From NCBI GenBank assembly GCA_030374765.1, contig JARGXX010000121.1, forward strand, positions 186,001 through 250,000: a stretch of DNA of 64,000 nucleotides, in the 5' to 3' direction. This DNA is from Agarophyton chilense (Eukaryota; Rhodophyta; Florideophyceae; Gracilariales; Gracilariaceae). Below, piece by piece: positions 22,192-32,374 of the stretch. Positions within the stretch are counted from its first letter, which is position 1; each line of letters begins with the position of its first letter. The notes under the pieces were generated by a model. That model saw nothing but the letters and a program-made list of their open reading frames with translations, ran no database searches and was not told where the DNA came from. Both the position numbers and the translations under genes were made by a program.

Positions 22192-23165
22192 AAGCTTTGT
22201 TTTGAACATTTCGTCAGCGCAGGGGGTGCTCTGCAAGTCCTAAAAGCTTACAAATTTCTCTATGAGGGCAAGGGAAGCGTATGTGAACAGTGGGGAAAAC
22301 ATAACGTGATGGTTAACGCGCTGTTTGTGGGCTTTTCCCCGCTTCTGATGCTCGTCATCCGGTATCAACCCCGCTACAGATCCTGTTGCCCGAAGTTCTG
22401 TCAAGAGAACGCATTAAAGCTTCTGGAGACGTCGCCTTACGAGTGCTCATGGCCAATATATTTGCTTGAGATGCTTACTGATACAGAACGCTGATGTCCT
22501 CAACTAGTTGTGTTTTACGGGTGATATTCATCGTGCGTCTGCTAAAATTGGGAAGTTCTACACAGTGCTCGAATATTCCAATGATTCCACGAATGTAGAC
22601 CCAAGCTTCTCGGATCATTCCATGGCTTTATCTGGAACTGTATTTGAAGAAAGACAAATTGCCAAAAACGTAATCAACGGGGTGACCTGTTTTGAAGAAG
22701 ACGGCACGTTCTCGGGATGAATGCCTTATGCAGATCTCATTTTCTCTTAACTAGCTTTAGAAAAGCTACCATAAGACATTACTACTCTGATGAAGACTGC
22801 TTGTGACAGAGCTGGGAGAGGAAGGCTTCCGCTGCAGCTGCACGAAAAGGGCAACAGCAAGCCGTCGTCAAGCTCCAGAACCCAAGGCTATCTGCGATGC
22901 AGATTCGTAGAGATTTGGAGAAGGACGAACAAAAGCTGCTCAGCATGTTCAGAGAAAGGCGGAGCTACACACTGACGAAGCGGCTGCAAACGATAAGATT
23001 GATGGAGAGGAACGCGATTCAGTGGATTGGACTGTAAGAGAATTCTTTGAATCGAAACGGTCTAACGTGGAGAGCGTCCGAGAGGCTACAAGGCAAGCTG
23101 ACTGGAAAGAAATGGTCACGAACCGTCTTGCACGATTCGCATATGCTTCTGAGAAGGATTGCTAG
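22192..23165 (+). pseudogene. degenerate unidentified gene
   Basis: From about 22192 an open frame reads CFEHFVSAGGALQVLKAYKF, SVCEQWGKHNVMVNALFVGF, RSCCPKFCQENALKLLETSP and stops at TGA 22492. 22508-22720 (GKFYTVLEYSNDSTNVDPSF) and, after shifts, 22800-23165 (LSAMQIRRDLEKDEQKLLS, then DSVDWTVREFFESKRSNVES) look like the same kind of text. Four or more breaks. No family recognised. It lies between the two GTACGCCA clusters and could be what that element once coded for. Confidence 0.3.
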
Positions 23166-23169
23166 ACTC

Positions 23170-24699
23170 ATAAAGGTGAGAAAGGGTTGCACGCACGGAA
23201 CTTGCGCCATTTCCTATTGAGTTTTGAAGGACAATGCCCTTCAAGGGGGTTTCTTCCCAGGACTTAGTGGTTTCGCTCGCTTGAGGACTATCTTGGTCTA
23301 TGACAAGCTATACCGCTATTGCGTGCCGACGGCCGGTTAGGACCGGAGACGCACACTGGTGGAACACATGGACTGCACAGATGCCGACGCTCGAGTGCGA
23401 GGCGTGCCACACGTGGCCCGGATTCTACCTAATGGTTAGTATTATTTAGTATTTTTCAGTATTTATTTAGCTACGCTATCGCTTTTTAGTGCCTATTTTT
23501 CGGGCGCCCACCCTCTGTCAGGGGCCGCGCGCCACACTACTAAGGAGGTTGAGCACTGCTCCCCAGTAAACACCCTCTTGGGAGATCCCAAGGAGGGAGT
23601 CTTGGCTCTGAACTTTTCGCCTTCGGCGCGTCTTCACCGCATACTGCGTGAACGCCGGTTGCACGTTAGTTCTTCCACCTCTCTGTCGACCAGAGTGCTG
23701 CCACCACCGTGGGTTCATATTTAATCGCCGACACTTGTCGTAGTCTCGCCACTGTATAGGGTTTCGCCCCCGTTTTCCTCTCGTTCTCCATTTTGGCTCT
23801 CGTGAGTGGCCGCCTCACTCACCCCGCTCGTCCCCCCCCCCCCCTCATACGAGTGTTTCCTCGCTACTTTTCCGACAATCGTCGTGATACCACTCCGCCT
23901 AAGATTGGTCACACCCCGGACTGTGCCGTGCTCACCTAAACACTCTAGGTTTATCCCGCCGGATTGGCCTCGGTTTTACACCCGATTCCGTCGTGTCTTT
24001 CCAGAGTGGCTCTATTTTTGTGCTCCGCAGGGACGCGTCTTCTCCGCCTGAGGCGTGTTTCTCAAGAGAGGACGATCTCGAACATCTTCGTGGTGTCTCC
24101 GCTCCAAGCGTTGTCCTACAAGTTTTGCCCGCGTTTGTGTTTCTCAATCCAATTTGATTGCATCTACGCATGACTTGATTAATTTAACAGCGGAGAGATC
24201 TAGAAATGAGGTAGAATGTAACTGTTTTTTTCTTATGTGGCATCGATTCTACTACACTCAGACAATGCAATGTCACGGAGGTGATGGAGCTACTGTCAGT
24301 GCAGCGGCTTCGCCTCCATCCTCATCTTTTTGTATCGAACAGTCGCAAGATATTCAGTCCATTCCGTGTGCGCTAAGACGCAACGAAACACCTGCTACGG
24401 AAACGTGAAGAAGACATGATTTCGATACGGCAAAAAGAAGCGTGGTAAACTGAAGGATCAGAAGGAAAGGAACATGTCGACACTGAAGATGAAAGAGACA
24501 CGCTTCTGGTTCTCGTAAAATTCAAAGTACTAAGTGTAGCCTGAAGGGATCGTCTGACTTCGTGCGCCACTTGTAGTCACTTTGATAGACCCATAGACCG
24601 CTACGAATGTCTTACCATTCACCACACCAATTGTAGCACTTTTGTAGCAATTGTTAATTTTGCTGAAAATTCGTCACCCGCTACCACTGGCGCGCCAAA
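23170..24699. other. no intact gene; possible solo-LTR-like G+C-rich block
   Basis: 23330-24160 is richer in G+C than its surroundings, contains a C14 run near 23829-23844 and no sustained frame. 24250-24580 has short open text (for example MQCHGGDGATVSAAASPPSS) with stops. I could not assign any of it. Confidence 0.3.
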
Positions 24700-24838
24700 A
24701 AGCCCTACGAATTTGAAACTTTTGGCGTACTCCATAAATTTGTACGCCATTTGTTAAAACTTTCAAAACCGCAATACGGGTCATTGTTTAACATTTGTAC
24801 GCCACCTGTACTGTAGTGACACTACTGTAGCATTTTGG
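24700..24838. repeat. GTACGCCA-type repeats, right cluster
   Basis: GGCGTACTCC near 24724, TTGTACGCCATTTGTTAAAA near 24741, TTTGTACGCCACCTG near 24797 and GGTACGC near 24837. Same core as the cluster at 21988-22165. Confidence 0.5.
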
Positions 24839-24842
24839 TACG

Positions 24843-25320
24843 CTAATTACTACATATGAGTTCTTCTAGGGACCAAAGGCCAGACGCTGTAGACTTTGAA
24901 ATGATTTTCCCGTCCACTTTTCTTTCAACTGCGCCACGAAGGCTGCGGAAAAAATCTGTGTACCGCTGAACAGACATTTGCTCAGACTTATTGCCTGACC
25001 TATTGTCTTGATTACTGTGTAAATAAGCATGGCACCATCCAACTACAGCAAAGAATTGAATCCCGAATTTTACAGGTTTGGATTTCATTTGTCCCTTAGC
25101 CGTAGTTCGTCCCTTGCATCTCACCGTATTCTGGTCAAAAGAGCTCACGCCGACAGGAACAGCTACCGTAGCAGCATTTATTTAAAAATGCTCCAGAATG
25201 TGGCGTCTGTGCCACAGAAGATCACCCACCGCAACATTGGAATCATATCTAGCATACAATCGCAGAGCAGCGCATATGTTCAAGAACATATCCCTGCTCA
25301 TTTTCTTCTGGAAAAAAAAG
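24843..25320 (-). pseudogene. piggyBac-type transposase fragment
   Basis: In one minus-strand phase: RRKMSRDMFLNICAALRLYA, VAVGDLLWHRRHILEHF, a TAA at 25182-25184, then AATVAVPVGVSSFDQNTVRC, KGRTTAKGQMKSKPVKFGIQ and FFAVVGWCHAYLHSNQDN. This is the conserved order of piggyBac (DDE_Tnp_1_7) proteins: the 'MSRxRF' start, the 'DPL..K..P.L..F' line, the first catalytic Asp ahead of the KGR line, and 'KPxKxGIKxxxL'. The rest of the protein on both sides is missing, and the tail to 24843 is divergent. The element ends (TTAA target) were not found. Recognised from pattern; truncated and interrupted. Confidence 0.65.
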
Positions 25321-25327
25321 ATTCCTA

Positions 25328-26048
25328 ATAGATCGGACGTACACCAATAGGTGCTTTAGCGGTTGGAACGATGCACCGAGTTAGCAAGCTCAAGACAATT
25401 ATATGCCAGCAGCCCGTCCATTCGAAGCGGTTTTGTTTTTCTGCTACATCCCTTTCGAGATCAGAGTTGTTCAAGAATAGGGTAAACAAACCTAACTCAT
25501 CTTTGAGGGCATAAACACGCTTTACGAACTAGGACTTGGACAGAAAGAGACCGCTTTCTTGTTTCTGTTTGGCGCAATATAGAACTATTTGGTAAACAGT
25601 TTGGTGTTTTACTGTGCCCAAGGCAGACAATCTGAATTATTCACAGTCATATATGTTGTCACTGCTTGTGTTGACTGAGCTTTCGAAATTGAATTATGCA
25701 TAGTTGACTGAGACGTCTTTGTTGGCATGTCTTATTTGAGCAGGTGGGAGTGGTTTTATTGTCTTGGACATGTGGAACGTGAGTGGCAGTAATGTTCAAG
25801 TGTCAACAGTTCCAAAACGGCTGGCCGCATTCTTTGGCGGGTGTTTTTCCGTTTGCAAATTGGCGGTGGTTCTTGGAAGCGCAGCCATCAGCTTAAGTTC
25901 ATGTGTGCATGTGCAAAACCATTCCGAGCTACGCAAACTACAGCAGCGCAGCAGTAACCACATTCTGTTCTCATGATTTGAGAACACGACGGACGCATTT
26001 ATTGGTTCAAAAGAACGCAAATCTGAACAACATCCAATAGAGTTTCTT
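25328..26048. other. no gene recognised
   Basis: AT-rich, without a supported frame; 25764-25976 is open for 70 codons only. Confidence 0.35.
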
Positions 26049-26049
26049 C

Positions 26050-26077
26050 GCTTATCTCTGCAATTGTAGAGATAAGC
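26050..26077. repeat. inverted repeat with GATAAG arms, copy 1
   Basis: GCTTATCTC and its exact complement GAGATAAGC flank a 10-nt loop. A second, slightly different copy is at 26149-26178, 99 bp on. Confidence 0.65.
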
Positions 26078-26148
26078 AAAAGTTCCATTTGGCAGGCTTT
26101 TAACAAACTGGTTAGGATGCCGAAAGCCTTTTGGCCAATCATATGCAT

Positions 26149-26178
26149 CGCTTATCTTTATAGTGGTAGAGATAAGCG
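26149..26178. repeat. inverted repeat with GATAAG arms, copy 2
   Basis: CGCTTATCT and AGATAAGCG flank TTATAGTGGTAG. Shares the AGATAAGC arm with copy 1 but a different loop. Lies just before the tyrosine-recombinase retrotransposon. Confidence 0.65.
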
Positions 26179-27159
26179 TTTAGGTTCAAAAGGGTAATGT
26201 TTTAATCCAGAGCCTGCGTAGGGATTATTATTTCCGGAGACTTGACGAAAAATTGACGCCTCTGCGTTTGGTCGACTAAAGCTTTACTCCACCTCGTCGT
26301 GGTGTCGACTGGGCAGCGTAAGCTGGCTAACGGAGTAAGTCAGGGAGGGATCCCTGTTGGAGAGGGAAGTGATCAGGCCTCCGTAGGCCAGTGATCCCTA
26401 TCAAGTTGGTGTGTTTTTTCGGAATTCTTGAAACTTGTTTCAATTTTCTGAGGAAATTAATTTTTCGGTACTTCGGGGCCGGGCATTGCGGTATGCTGGT
26501 GAAACATAATTTTTTAAGGCTAGGTTCGACGAAATGCAGAGCTTAAGTGTGTTCCCGTATGGGTTGTTGTCCATTGGGCTTTGCTGGCGTTGCTTGTGTT
26601 AGAGTCCGGAAACGGAATTATGTAAGGTCTTTCCTTAATTGGGTGATCAGGGGTTTTTTCCCACGTGCGCAAGTTTATCTTCAGTGCAATCCGGGAGCTC
26701 GCGTGAAGGTCGTATCTGGCTGGGGGTTCTGCGTGTTTTTTGAAGTTGGATATCGGAATTAACGGTTTCCGCACTATCGGTGTTTAGTTTTTGAAGGGTT
26801 TTCTGGAAAACAATTGTTCAAATTTCTGTACCATGCGCCTTGCGTAATGACGTAAGGCGGGGGTGTTTAAAGCTCCAAGGTCTGTCCAGTAGTAACTGTG
26901 GGTAGTGTTGTCGAGGCACGAATCTCAGGGAACTGGCGGATACGAGGCCCGGACCTAATTCCACTTGTATGGGGGTCGGGTGATGGCTGGACCTATTTAG
27001 GTCGCGCGCTCAGCCAGGAGCAGCCCTCCTAAAAGCGCAAGCCTGCACTACGGGTTAAAGTAGTCCCGAGGACGGAATGGGTTGACCGTCCTTAAAGGTG
27101 ATGGACCTGCTACAAACAAAATTTCAGACAGCAGGGCTCTCGGGCAGAAAATCGAGGGC

Positions 27160-28254
27160 ATGGGGGAAGACGCCTTGGGCGTCGTAAGAGAAGCTTTTCG
27201 GGGTAGGCTTTCAGTTTACCTTGGAGAAAAGTCACAGAGCAAAAATGTTCTCCTTCGTGTAATCAGGAATGAGATTCCGGAAATCCCTATAGAGGGAGAG
27301 ACAAACGTCTTGTTTCATTGCATTGAAGATAAAACATACCTACTAAGTGTCGGAGGGAGTGCGTCGAAAGCGGGGTCTTCTAAGGGAGTAGCGAGTACTC
27401 GAGTTGTAACCGTCTCGGATCAAAAACCTCGAGGGCGTTCTAAACGCGTGACGGGGGGCAAAGAGGGTGAATCCTCGAGTGAATACGAGTCCGAGTCCGC
27501 TCCGGATTCTGACTCTGAGGAAAAGGCTACTACGCGCCCCAGTGAAATGCAGAAAATTCTTTCTTTCATGGAGGGGTTGGAGAAGGCGCAGAAACGCATG
27601 ACTAAAGACATTAAGGAATTGAAGGAGTCGCAGAAAAACTCAAAGAAGAAGTCAAAGGGGGACGATTTTCTTGTCGACATCAGACAGGCGTTGGAAGGAG
27701 TTGTTGTCGATTATGGCAATGACTCTGGTTCAGAGTCCGACGATGGAGACGAGGGGATTTCGAGCCTTGCGAAGAAGGCTTTGAGTTCGAAGCTGCAGAA
27801 GGCGAACAAAAAGTTCTGGGTTGCTATCGCTAGCAAACCGTTTCCTGAACAATATGTTTCGGTTGACAGTCTTGAAGGGGAAGATATGCTCCGCAAAGCC
27901 CTGACGAATTATCCGACGGTCTCTGCGTGGGTTGAAGCTCGTCATTTGACAGGCATTCGTAACCGCCGGGAAGCTGCAACACTAGCTCGGGTTATCGACT
28001 GCCTCATCATCTCTTTGGGCATTATGCGCGCTAAAAATGAGTTGGCGGTGGAGTTGGCAATTCGCAGGTTGGCTGCAGTGACAATGGTTGATAAGACTGG
28101 CAACTGGGAAGCGGCCAGAGAACTCGAAGAGGAGCACGACGATTTGATAAGCGAGTCAATGAAGCGAAGGATTCACAAGTCGGCAAAACTTCGTAAGGAG
28201 TTTAAAAAGGATAAGTCTGCCTTGCGGAAGCAAGGAGACGGAAACGAAAATTAA
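27160..28254 (+). CDS. ORF1 (Gag-like) of the DIRS-like element
   Basis: 364 codons from the ATG at 27160; the frame is open further upstream but without another ATG. N-terminal third has a compact part (MGEDALGVVREAFRGRLSVY, NVLFHCIEDKTYLLSVGGSA). It is followed by a Ser/Asp/Glu-rich linker (GESSSEYESESAPDSDSEEK) and a Lys-rich coiled-coil stretch (MTKDIKELKESQKNSKKKSK). The C-terminal part is mainly helical, with ALTNYPTVSAWVEARHLTG, and ends in a basic tail. No zinc knuckle is visible. Its place before RT makes a particle or RNA-binding role likely; that is inference from position. Confidence 0.65.
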   Translation: MGEDALGVVREAFRGRLSVYLGEKSQSKNVLLRVIRNEIPEIPIEGETNVLFHCIEDKTYLLSVGGSASKAGSSKGVASTRVVTVSDQKPRGRSKRVTGGKEGESSSEYESESAPDSDSEEKATTRPSEMQKILSFMEGLEKAQKRMTKDIKELKESQKNSKKKSKGDDFLVDIRQALEGVVVDYGNDSGSESDDGDEGISSLAKKALSSKLQKANKKFWVAIASKPFPEQYVSVDSLEGEDMLRKALTNYPTVSAWVEARHLTGIRNRREAATLARVIDCLIISLGIMRAKNELAVELAIRRLAAVTMVDKTGNWEAARELEEEHDDLISESMKRRIHKSAKLRKEFKKDKSALRKQGDGNEN

Positions 28255-28321
28255 CATAAAAACAACGACAGCAACAACAACAAGAATTTTTAATTCGACG
28301 GGCAGGCGGGACGTGCTTCCT

Positions 28322-30168
28322 ATGTCAGGGGCGTCTGATATACAGGACGGGGATACAAAGAAAGCAAGCGCACGACAACGACAAAAGTGGAGACGCAAGA
28401 AGAAAAACCAAAGTATACTTGAGGGACTTCGAAGTGGGCTTAATTGCTTGTATGCCGGGCATGTCTACCCCTTTCTACCGGTACAAGAGAGGAACGCTGT
28501 CCAAAGCCTGGCGAGCAATGTCTTGCAAGGCATCGGGGAGGACTCATACCGCCGAAATTATTTCGTTGCGGAGGAGTCCGTAGGAGAGGTTGATTCTACG
28601 TTCGAATACAGTGACCCACACCAATGGGTCTGGCTGAATCCGCACCGAGTATCATTGCCAGAAAATTGTCTGGCAGCCTCGGCTGATATTATCTCATTAC
28701 TACCAGGGGATATACAGCTACTATATATGACTAGAAAAATTATCCGAGAAGATGAAGAGGTGAAAGGAGCTAAGAAGCCGTTTCGTGGAGTGAAGGCGAA
28801 AGATTACAATGCCCTGATTAGAAAATTGGTGGAAGGGGGGTTAGTAGATTTGAGGGAAAGAAAACCGAAAGTTGTAAATGGTGTTTTTGCGGTTCCTAAA
28901 AAAGAGGGAAAACAAAGGCTCATAATCGACGCTCGGAACGCTAACCTTCAGTTTACCGATCCACCAAAAAATGATCTTCCTAACCCAGGGCATCTGGAGA
29001 GATTACACATCCCGGAAGGACGAACGCTTTATGTTGGAAAGTCAGACATGGAGAATCAATACCACCGAATGAAATTACCAGGATGGATGAATACGTATTT
29101 TGGTTTGCCACCATTCGAAGTTGGAAGGAAAAAAATAATCCCCATCATGCTCTCAATGCCCATGGGTGGTCACACTTTGTCTTTGTGGCTCAGAAAATCC
29201 ATCTAGAAATCTTAGCTCGCGCTAAGCTCTGCATGGACGACTGGGTAGCGGATTCAATTTCTGTTGGCGAATATAAATTTGGAGCTTACGTAGACGATTA
29301 TTTTTCGTTTGGAACAAACAAAGAGATGTCGGAAAGAAATCTGCGGGCCGTGATAAAGGAGTCTGAGCGTAGCTCTTTGCCTTCGCAGGCGACAAAAGTA
29401 TCATGGTCGGCAGAAGGAGAAAGTACAGAAGTCTTGGGAATTGAAATCGGGAAAAATGGCGTATTGATGCCAAAACGGGAAAAAATGAGAACGCTGATAA
29501 CAATTACTGAAAACATACTGAAAAAGAAAATATGGAAGGTACAAGAAGTACAAAGCATAATTGGAAAATGGGCTTGGCTTATGCTATTGAGGAGGCCACT
29601 CTTTTTGGTCTTCGAAAGACTATATTCCATTACGTCCTCAACTAAAGAATATGTTGGCGGCAACGTAGTTAGCCGGAAGGAGCTGGAATTAATTTTAAAA
29701 CTAGCACCGTTGATCCGGATTAATATTTCTACGCCGTTCAACACAACAATCCTTTGTACAGACGCAAGCTTAATTGGTGGAGGAGTAGTTTATACCGAGT
29801 GCCGAGATCCTTTGAAAATTTGCGAAGGATCGGATCGGATTGAATGGATTGAAGAACAGGAGTGGAAAATTGCGATACGACATCGTTGGAAGAAAAAACA
29901 CCCGATACAAATTCTAGAGGGCGAAGCAGTCATTCTTGGTCTGCGTTGGCTTCTTCGAAATCGGAACAATTATCGAACACGGATAATTATGTTTATTGAT
30001 AACCAGTCGCTTCTTGGAGCTTTGCTAAAGGGACGTAGCAGTAAGTGAAGCTTTAACCGGATCTGCAGACGCGTTGCCGCGTTGGTACTCGTTGGTGACC
30101 TAACAATTGATTATTGTTATGTCCCTAGTGGGAAAAATCCAGCCGATGAACCGTCACGGGCTTTTTGA
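28322..30168 (+). pseudogene. reverse transcriptase - RNase H of the DIRS-like element, one frameshift and one stop
   Basis: ATG at 28322 (MSGASDIQDG). RT blocks: VFAVPKKEGKQRLIIDARNA, YVGKSDMENQYHRMKLPGW with the first catalytic Asp, and YVDDYFSFG at 29287-29313 with the Asp pair. RNase H follows with Asp at 29761 (LCTDASLIGGG), Glu at 29922 (ILEGEA) and Asp at 29998 (FIDNQSLL), and the closing line YVPSGKNPADEPSR. Two lesions: a one-base loss near 29167, in the block after LSMPMG, moves reading from one phase to the next; a TGA at 30046-30048 lies in the RNase H. After the TGA the frame is open to 30166. The frameshift is inside the RT fold, so it is unlikely to be programmed. Confidence 0.8.
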
Positions 30169-31117
30169 TCTAGCTCACCGACGGGTAAAACCGGCAACGT
30201 TGCAGGGATACCGTAAGAACCTCGGTTATTTCGTGGAGTGGCTGGCGCAACAACCAGTCGCTTGCCGTCGATGTAGGAACGCAGAAAAAGTTGATAAGTT
30301 GTTCAGGAGGTATTGCATTGATCTTTTTCATGGTAATCAACAATTGAAGGCAGGAGGTGTAGCTCAGGCAAAATCAGCGTTGGAGTTTTTTCTCCCCGAA
30401 CTCAGCGGGAAGTTGGTATTGGCGAATCAAAGTATACAAGGCTGGACAGCGTCGCGCCCTAACCTTCACTTTGGCCTGTGTCCGGAAATCGTTGTATACG
30501 GATTGGCATTGGATCTTTTCAAACACGGGGATCCGGATCTGGGGGTGGGATTACTGCTGCTGTTTGATGGGTATCTCAGGCTAGGGGATTTATTGCAGCT
30601 AAAAGTATTGGACGTCGCCATGCTGCAACTAACTGAAAAGCGGCCGCACTATGGGATGCTCAACATTGCGATACAAAAACGTGGCCGTAATGAATCCGTC
30701 ACGATAAGGCCGTATTTTTTGGAGGTTTTGTTAAACAAATTAGTTAGAAGAAGGAAGTTGGCAGAAGCAGAAGTTCTTTTCCCGTATCAACCAGCCCGTT
30801 TTTGGGCCGGTCTCCGAAGAGCCGTCGAACGTCTAGGGATTCCGTTCGCGATCACTCCACACATGCTTAGGTACGGCGGGGCGACCACCGACAAGCTTTA
30901 TGCTCGTCTCGCCGACCAGGATATAAAATGCCGAGGACGTTGGCAAAGCGATAGAATTAAGGGATATATTCAACCACACAAATTATGCCACGCGCTCAAC
31001 GAACTATCCCCGGCCCAACGTCAGTCACTAGAGGCGGTTTACACTAAGGCATACACATCTTTCAACGTGCCGCCGCCAGATTGGGCTGGGGGTTTGGATT
31101 ATCATGTGGAAACTTAA
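30119..31117 (+). CDS. tyrosine recombinase of the DIRS-like element
   Basis: 332 codons from the ATG at 30119, overlapping the 3' end of the RNase H frame by about 50 bp in another phase. The N-terminal SAM-like part has RRVKPATLQGYRKNLGYFVE. The catalytic part keeps the residues of the fold: Arg in GYLRLGDLLQL (about 30578), HMLR at 30859-30870, Trp in GRW at 30941 and the nucleophile Tyr in KGYIQPH at 30964. It would join circular cDNA into the genome by strand exchange. The frame is intact, the only enzyme gene of the element without a lesion. The start is chosen as the first ATG; a GTT/ATT run precedes it. Confidence 0.8.
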   Translation: MSLVGKIQPMNRHGLFDLAHRRVKPATLQGYRKNLGYFVEWLAQQPVACRRCRNAEKVDKLFRRYCIDLFHGNQQLKAGGVAQAKSALEFFLPELSGKLVLANQSIQGWTASRPNLHFGLCPEIVVYGLALDLFKHGDPDLGVGLLLLFDGYLRLGDLLQLKVLDVAMLQLTEKRPHYGMLNIAIQKRGRNESVTIRPYFLEVLLNKLVRRRKLAEAEVLFPYQPARFWAGLRRAVERLGIPFAITPHMLRYGGATTDKLYARLADQDIKCRGRWQSDRIKGYIQPHKLCHALNELSPAQRQSLEAVYTKAYTSFNVPPPDWAGGLDYHVET

Positions 31118-31148
31118 GCCGAAAATCGTTTTTCGTTTAAATCAGCTC

Positions 31149-31183
31149 GTCAGAATTCTGCACCCAACTCGCAGAATTCTGAC
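31149..31183. repeat. hairpin 1 downstream of the recombinase gene, 13-bp perfect stem
   Basis: GTCAGAATTCTGC and GCAGAATTCTGAC around the loop ACCCAACTC, 32 bp after the recombinase stop codon. Each arm contains the palindrome CAGAATTCTG. Confidence 0.8.
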
Positions 31184-31192
31184 ACTCGGAAT

Positions 31193-31227
31193 CAGTTTTC
31201 TGAAAAAATTATTATAGCAGAAAACTG
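31193..31227. repeat. hairpin 2 downstream of the recombinase gene, 10-bp perfect stem
   Basis: CAGTTTTCTG and CAGAAAACTG around a 15-nt AT-rich loop, nine bases after hairpin 1. The pair may mark the 3' region of the retrotransposon, for example as an RNA structure. Confidence 0.7.
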
Positions 31228-31987
31228 TCTCCTGGAATATCAACTTAAAGCTTGGAACCTATATCAGAAAAAAGTTTAGTTTGGATAGTAGTAGTGGACT
31301 TGGTTGTAGGAATTTAATCGGTTTTGGTCTAGGATTAGTTTTCTGGGGAGTAAAGGTGAGCTTGCTGGGACTTATATTTTTTTTGGTTAAGTCGCTTGGA
31401 TGCCATCGCGTGGTAGTTTAAAACACTATAGCGTCGTATTAAAAATTGAAATGTTGTTGTCAAAAAATTATTTTTTTACCTTGTCAATAGTACTTAGTTA
31501 AAAATGCGAAGCGTAATAGTACGAGCTTAGCGAGCTGTCATGTAGTCAATGAGAGGAAATGAACGGCCCTCAAATGTCAGGGTTTGGACTGGGAAATTTC
31601 ATATCGTGCGTGTCAGTCGTGTATACAACATTTATTACGAGAATTGATTTGACGTAAATCCACTATTGAGTTGCGTAAAACGACGGCGCATTGAGGGCAC
31701 ATCGAGTTGAGTCCCTGTAATTTTATTGGTCGTCGTCTAGTCTATATCATACATACGATACGCCGTGTGGTTTAGCTATGAGCCGAATTTTGGAAACTGG
31801 ATGCTTGAGGATTTGCACGTGGCCTTCGTGTGCCTGTGCAGTCTGGCAGACAAACCAACACCTGTTCGGCCGTAGGCGCAACCAAAATTTCAAATTTAAA
31901 AACATAACTCGTGGGCGAGAGTCACTGCGCGAAATTATTTATCTGAAGTAGTGAGCTCTATCTCACACATCAGCAGGGGTACAATTA
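31228..31987. other. AT-rich stretch, no gene recognised
   Basis: Includes T8 and A/T-rich runs near 31371-31470. The 3' end of the DIRS-like element is probably within it, but I cannot place it. Confidence 0.35.
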
Positions 31988-32374
31988 CTACAGCCATACA
32001 AGGTGGTGAGCATTGCCCCAAAGATACGAAAAAACTGCGACGGTACTAAGGTGGGAATCCGTTTTCTTGTACCGAACCATCACTTTGCGCAAGTATATTT
32101 GGTAGACCATGTGGTGAAATCTGGTCTCATCGCCTTCCTTAAGTTGCTGCCCATCCAGCACATAGTTCTGTGTCGCTCTGTCCCCTTCGGTGTCGTGTAA
32201 GCGGCAGACCACCGCACACGCTTCTCGAAAATTTACGTGCTGTACTTCATTGCCTGGGCTTGAAGCGTTGCTTGCAATTGCGCTTGTACTGTCGCCGAAA
32301 GGAAAGAGCCCTCTGTCCTGTTGACTGAGATTTTCACTCCATCTTCCAGTGCCAGAGTACCTTAACCATCTCAC
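31988..32374 (-). CDS. hypothetical 128-codon frame
   Basis: Open minus-strand frame head to head with the 521-codon gene, 171 bp away. Text is plausible for protein (REACAVVCRLHDTEGDRATQ, FHHMVYQIYLRKVMVRYKK, LSTVAVFSYLWGNAHHLVWL) but has no motif. It could be a small gene sharing the promoter region, a remnant, or chance. Confidence 0.25.
   Translation of the reverse strand: MRWLRYSGTGRWSENLSQQDRGLFPFGDSTSAIASNASSPGNEVQHVNFREACAVVCRLHDTEGDRATQNYVLDGQQLKEGDETRFHHMVYQIYLRKVMVRYKKTDSHLSTVAVFSYLWGNAHHLVWL

Larger units (their letters stand above)
26271..31227 (+). mobile_element. tyrosine-recombinase (DIRS-like) retrotransposon, nearly intact
   Basis: Gene order ORF1, reverse transcriptase, RNase H, tyrosine recombinase on one strand, with the recombinase frame overlapping the end of the RNase H frame, as in DIRS-type elements that integrate through a recombinase in place of a DDE integrase. 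The leader (26271-27159) has strong local folding, for example GTCGAC..CCAC/GTGG..GTCGAC at 26271-26309 and GGCCT..AGGCC at 26376-26389. Downstream lie two hairpins (31149-31227). True ends are not resolved: I found no clear split direct or inverted terminal repeats. Only two lesions were found, one frameshift near 29167 and one TGA at 30046. Confidence 0.75.

Noticed and set aside
26890..27070. Possible tRNA or structured RNA in the leader of the DIRS-like element
   Set aside because: No cloverleaf with a proper T-arm could be formed by eye; kept as leader sequence.
29083..29206. Programmed frameshift between the two RT frames
   Set aside because: The shift lies inside the RT fold, not at a domain border, and no slippery heptamer with a following stem was seen; a lost base explains it.
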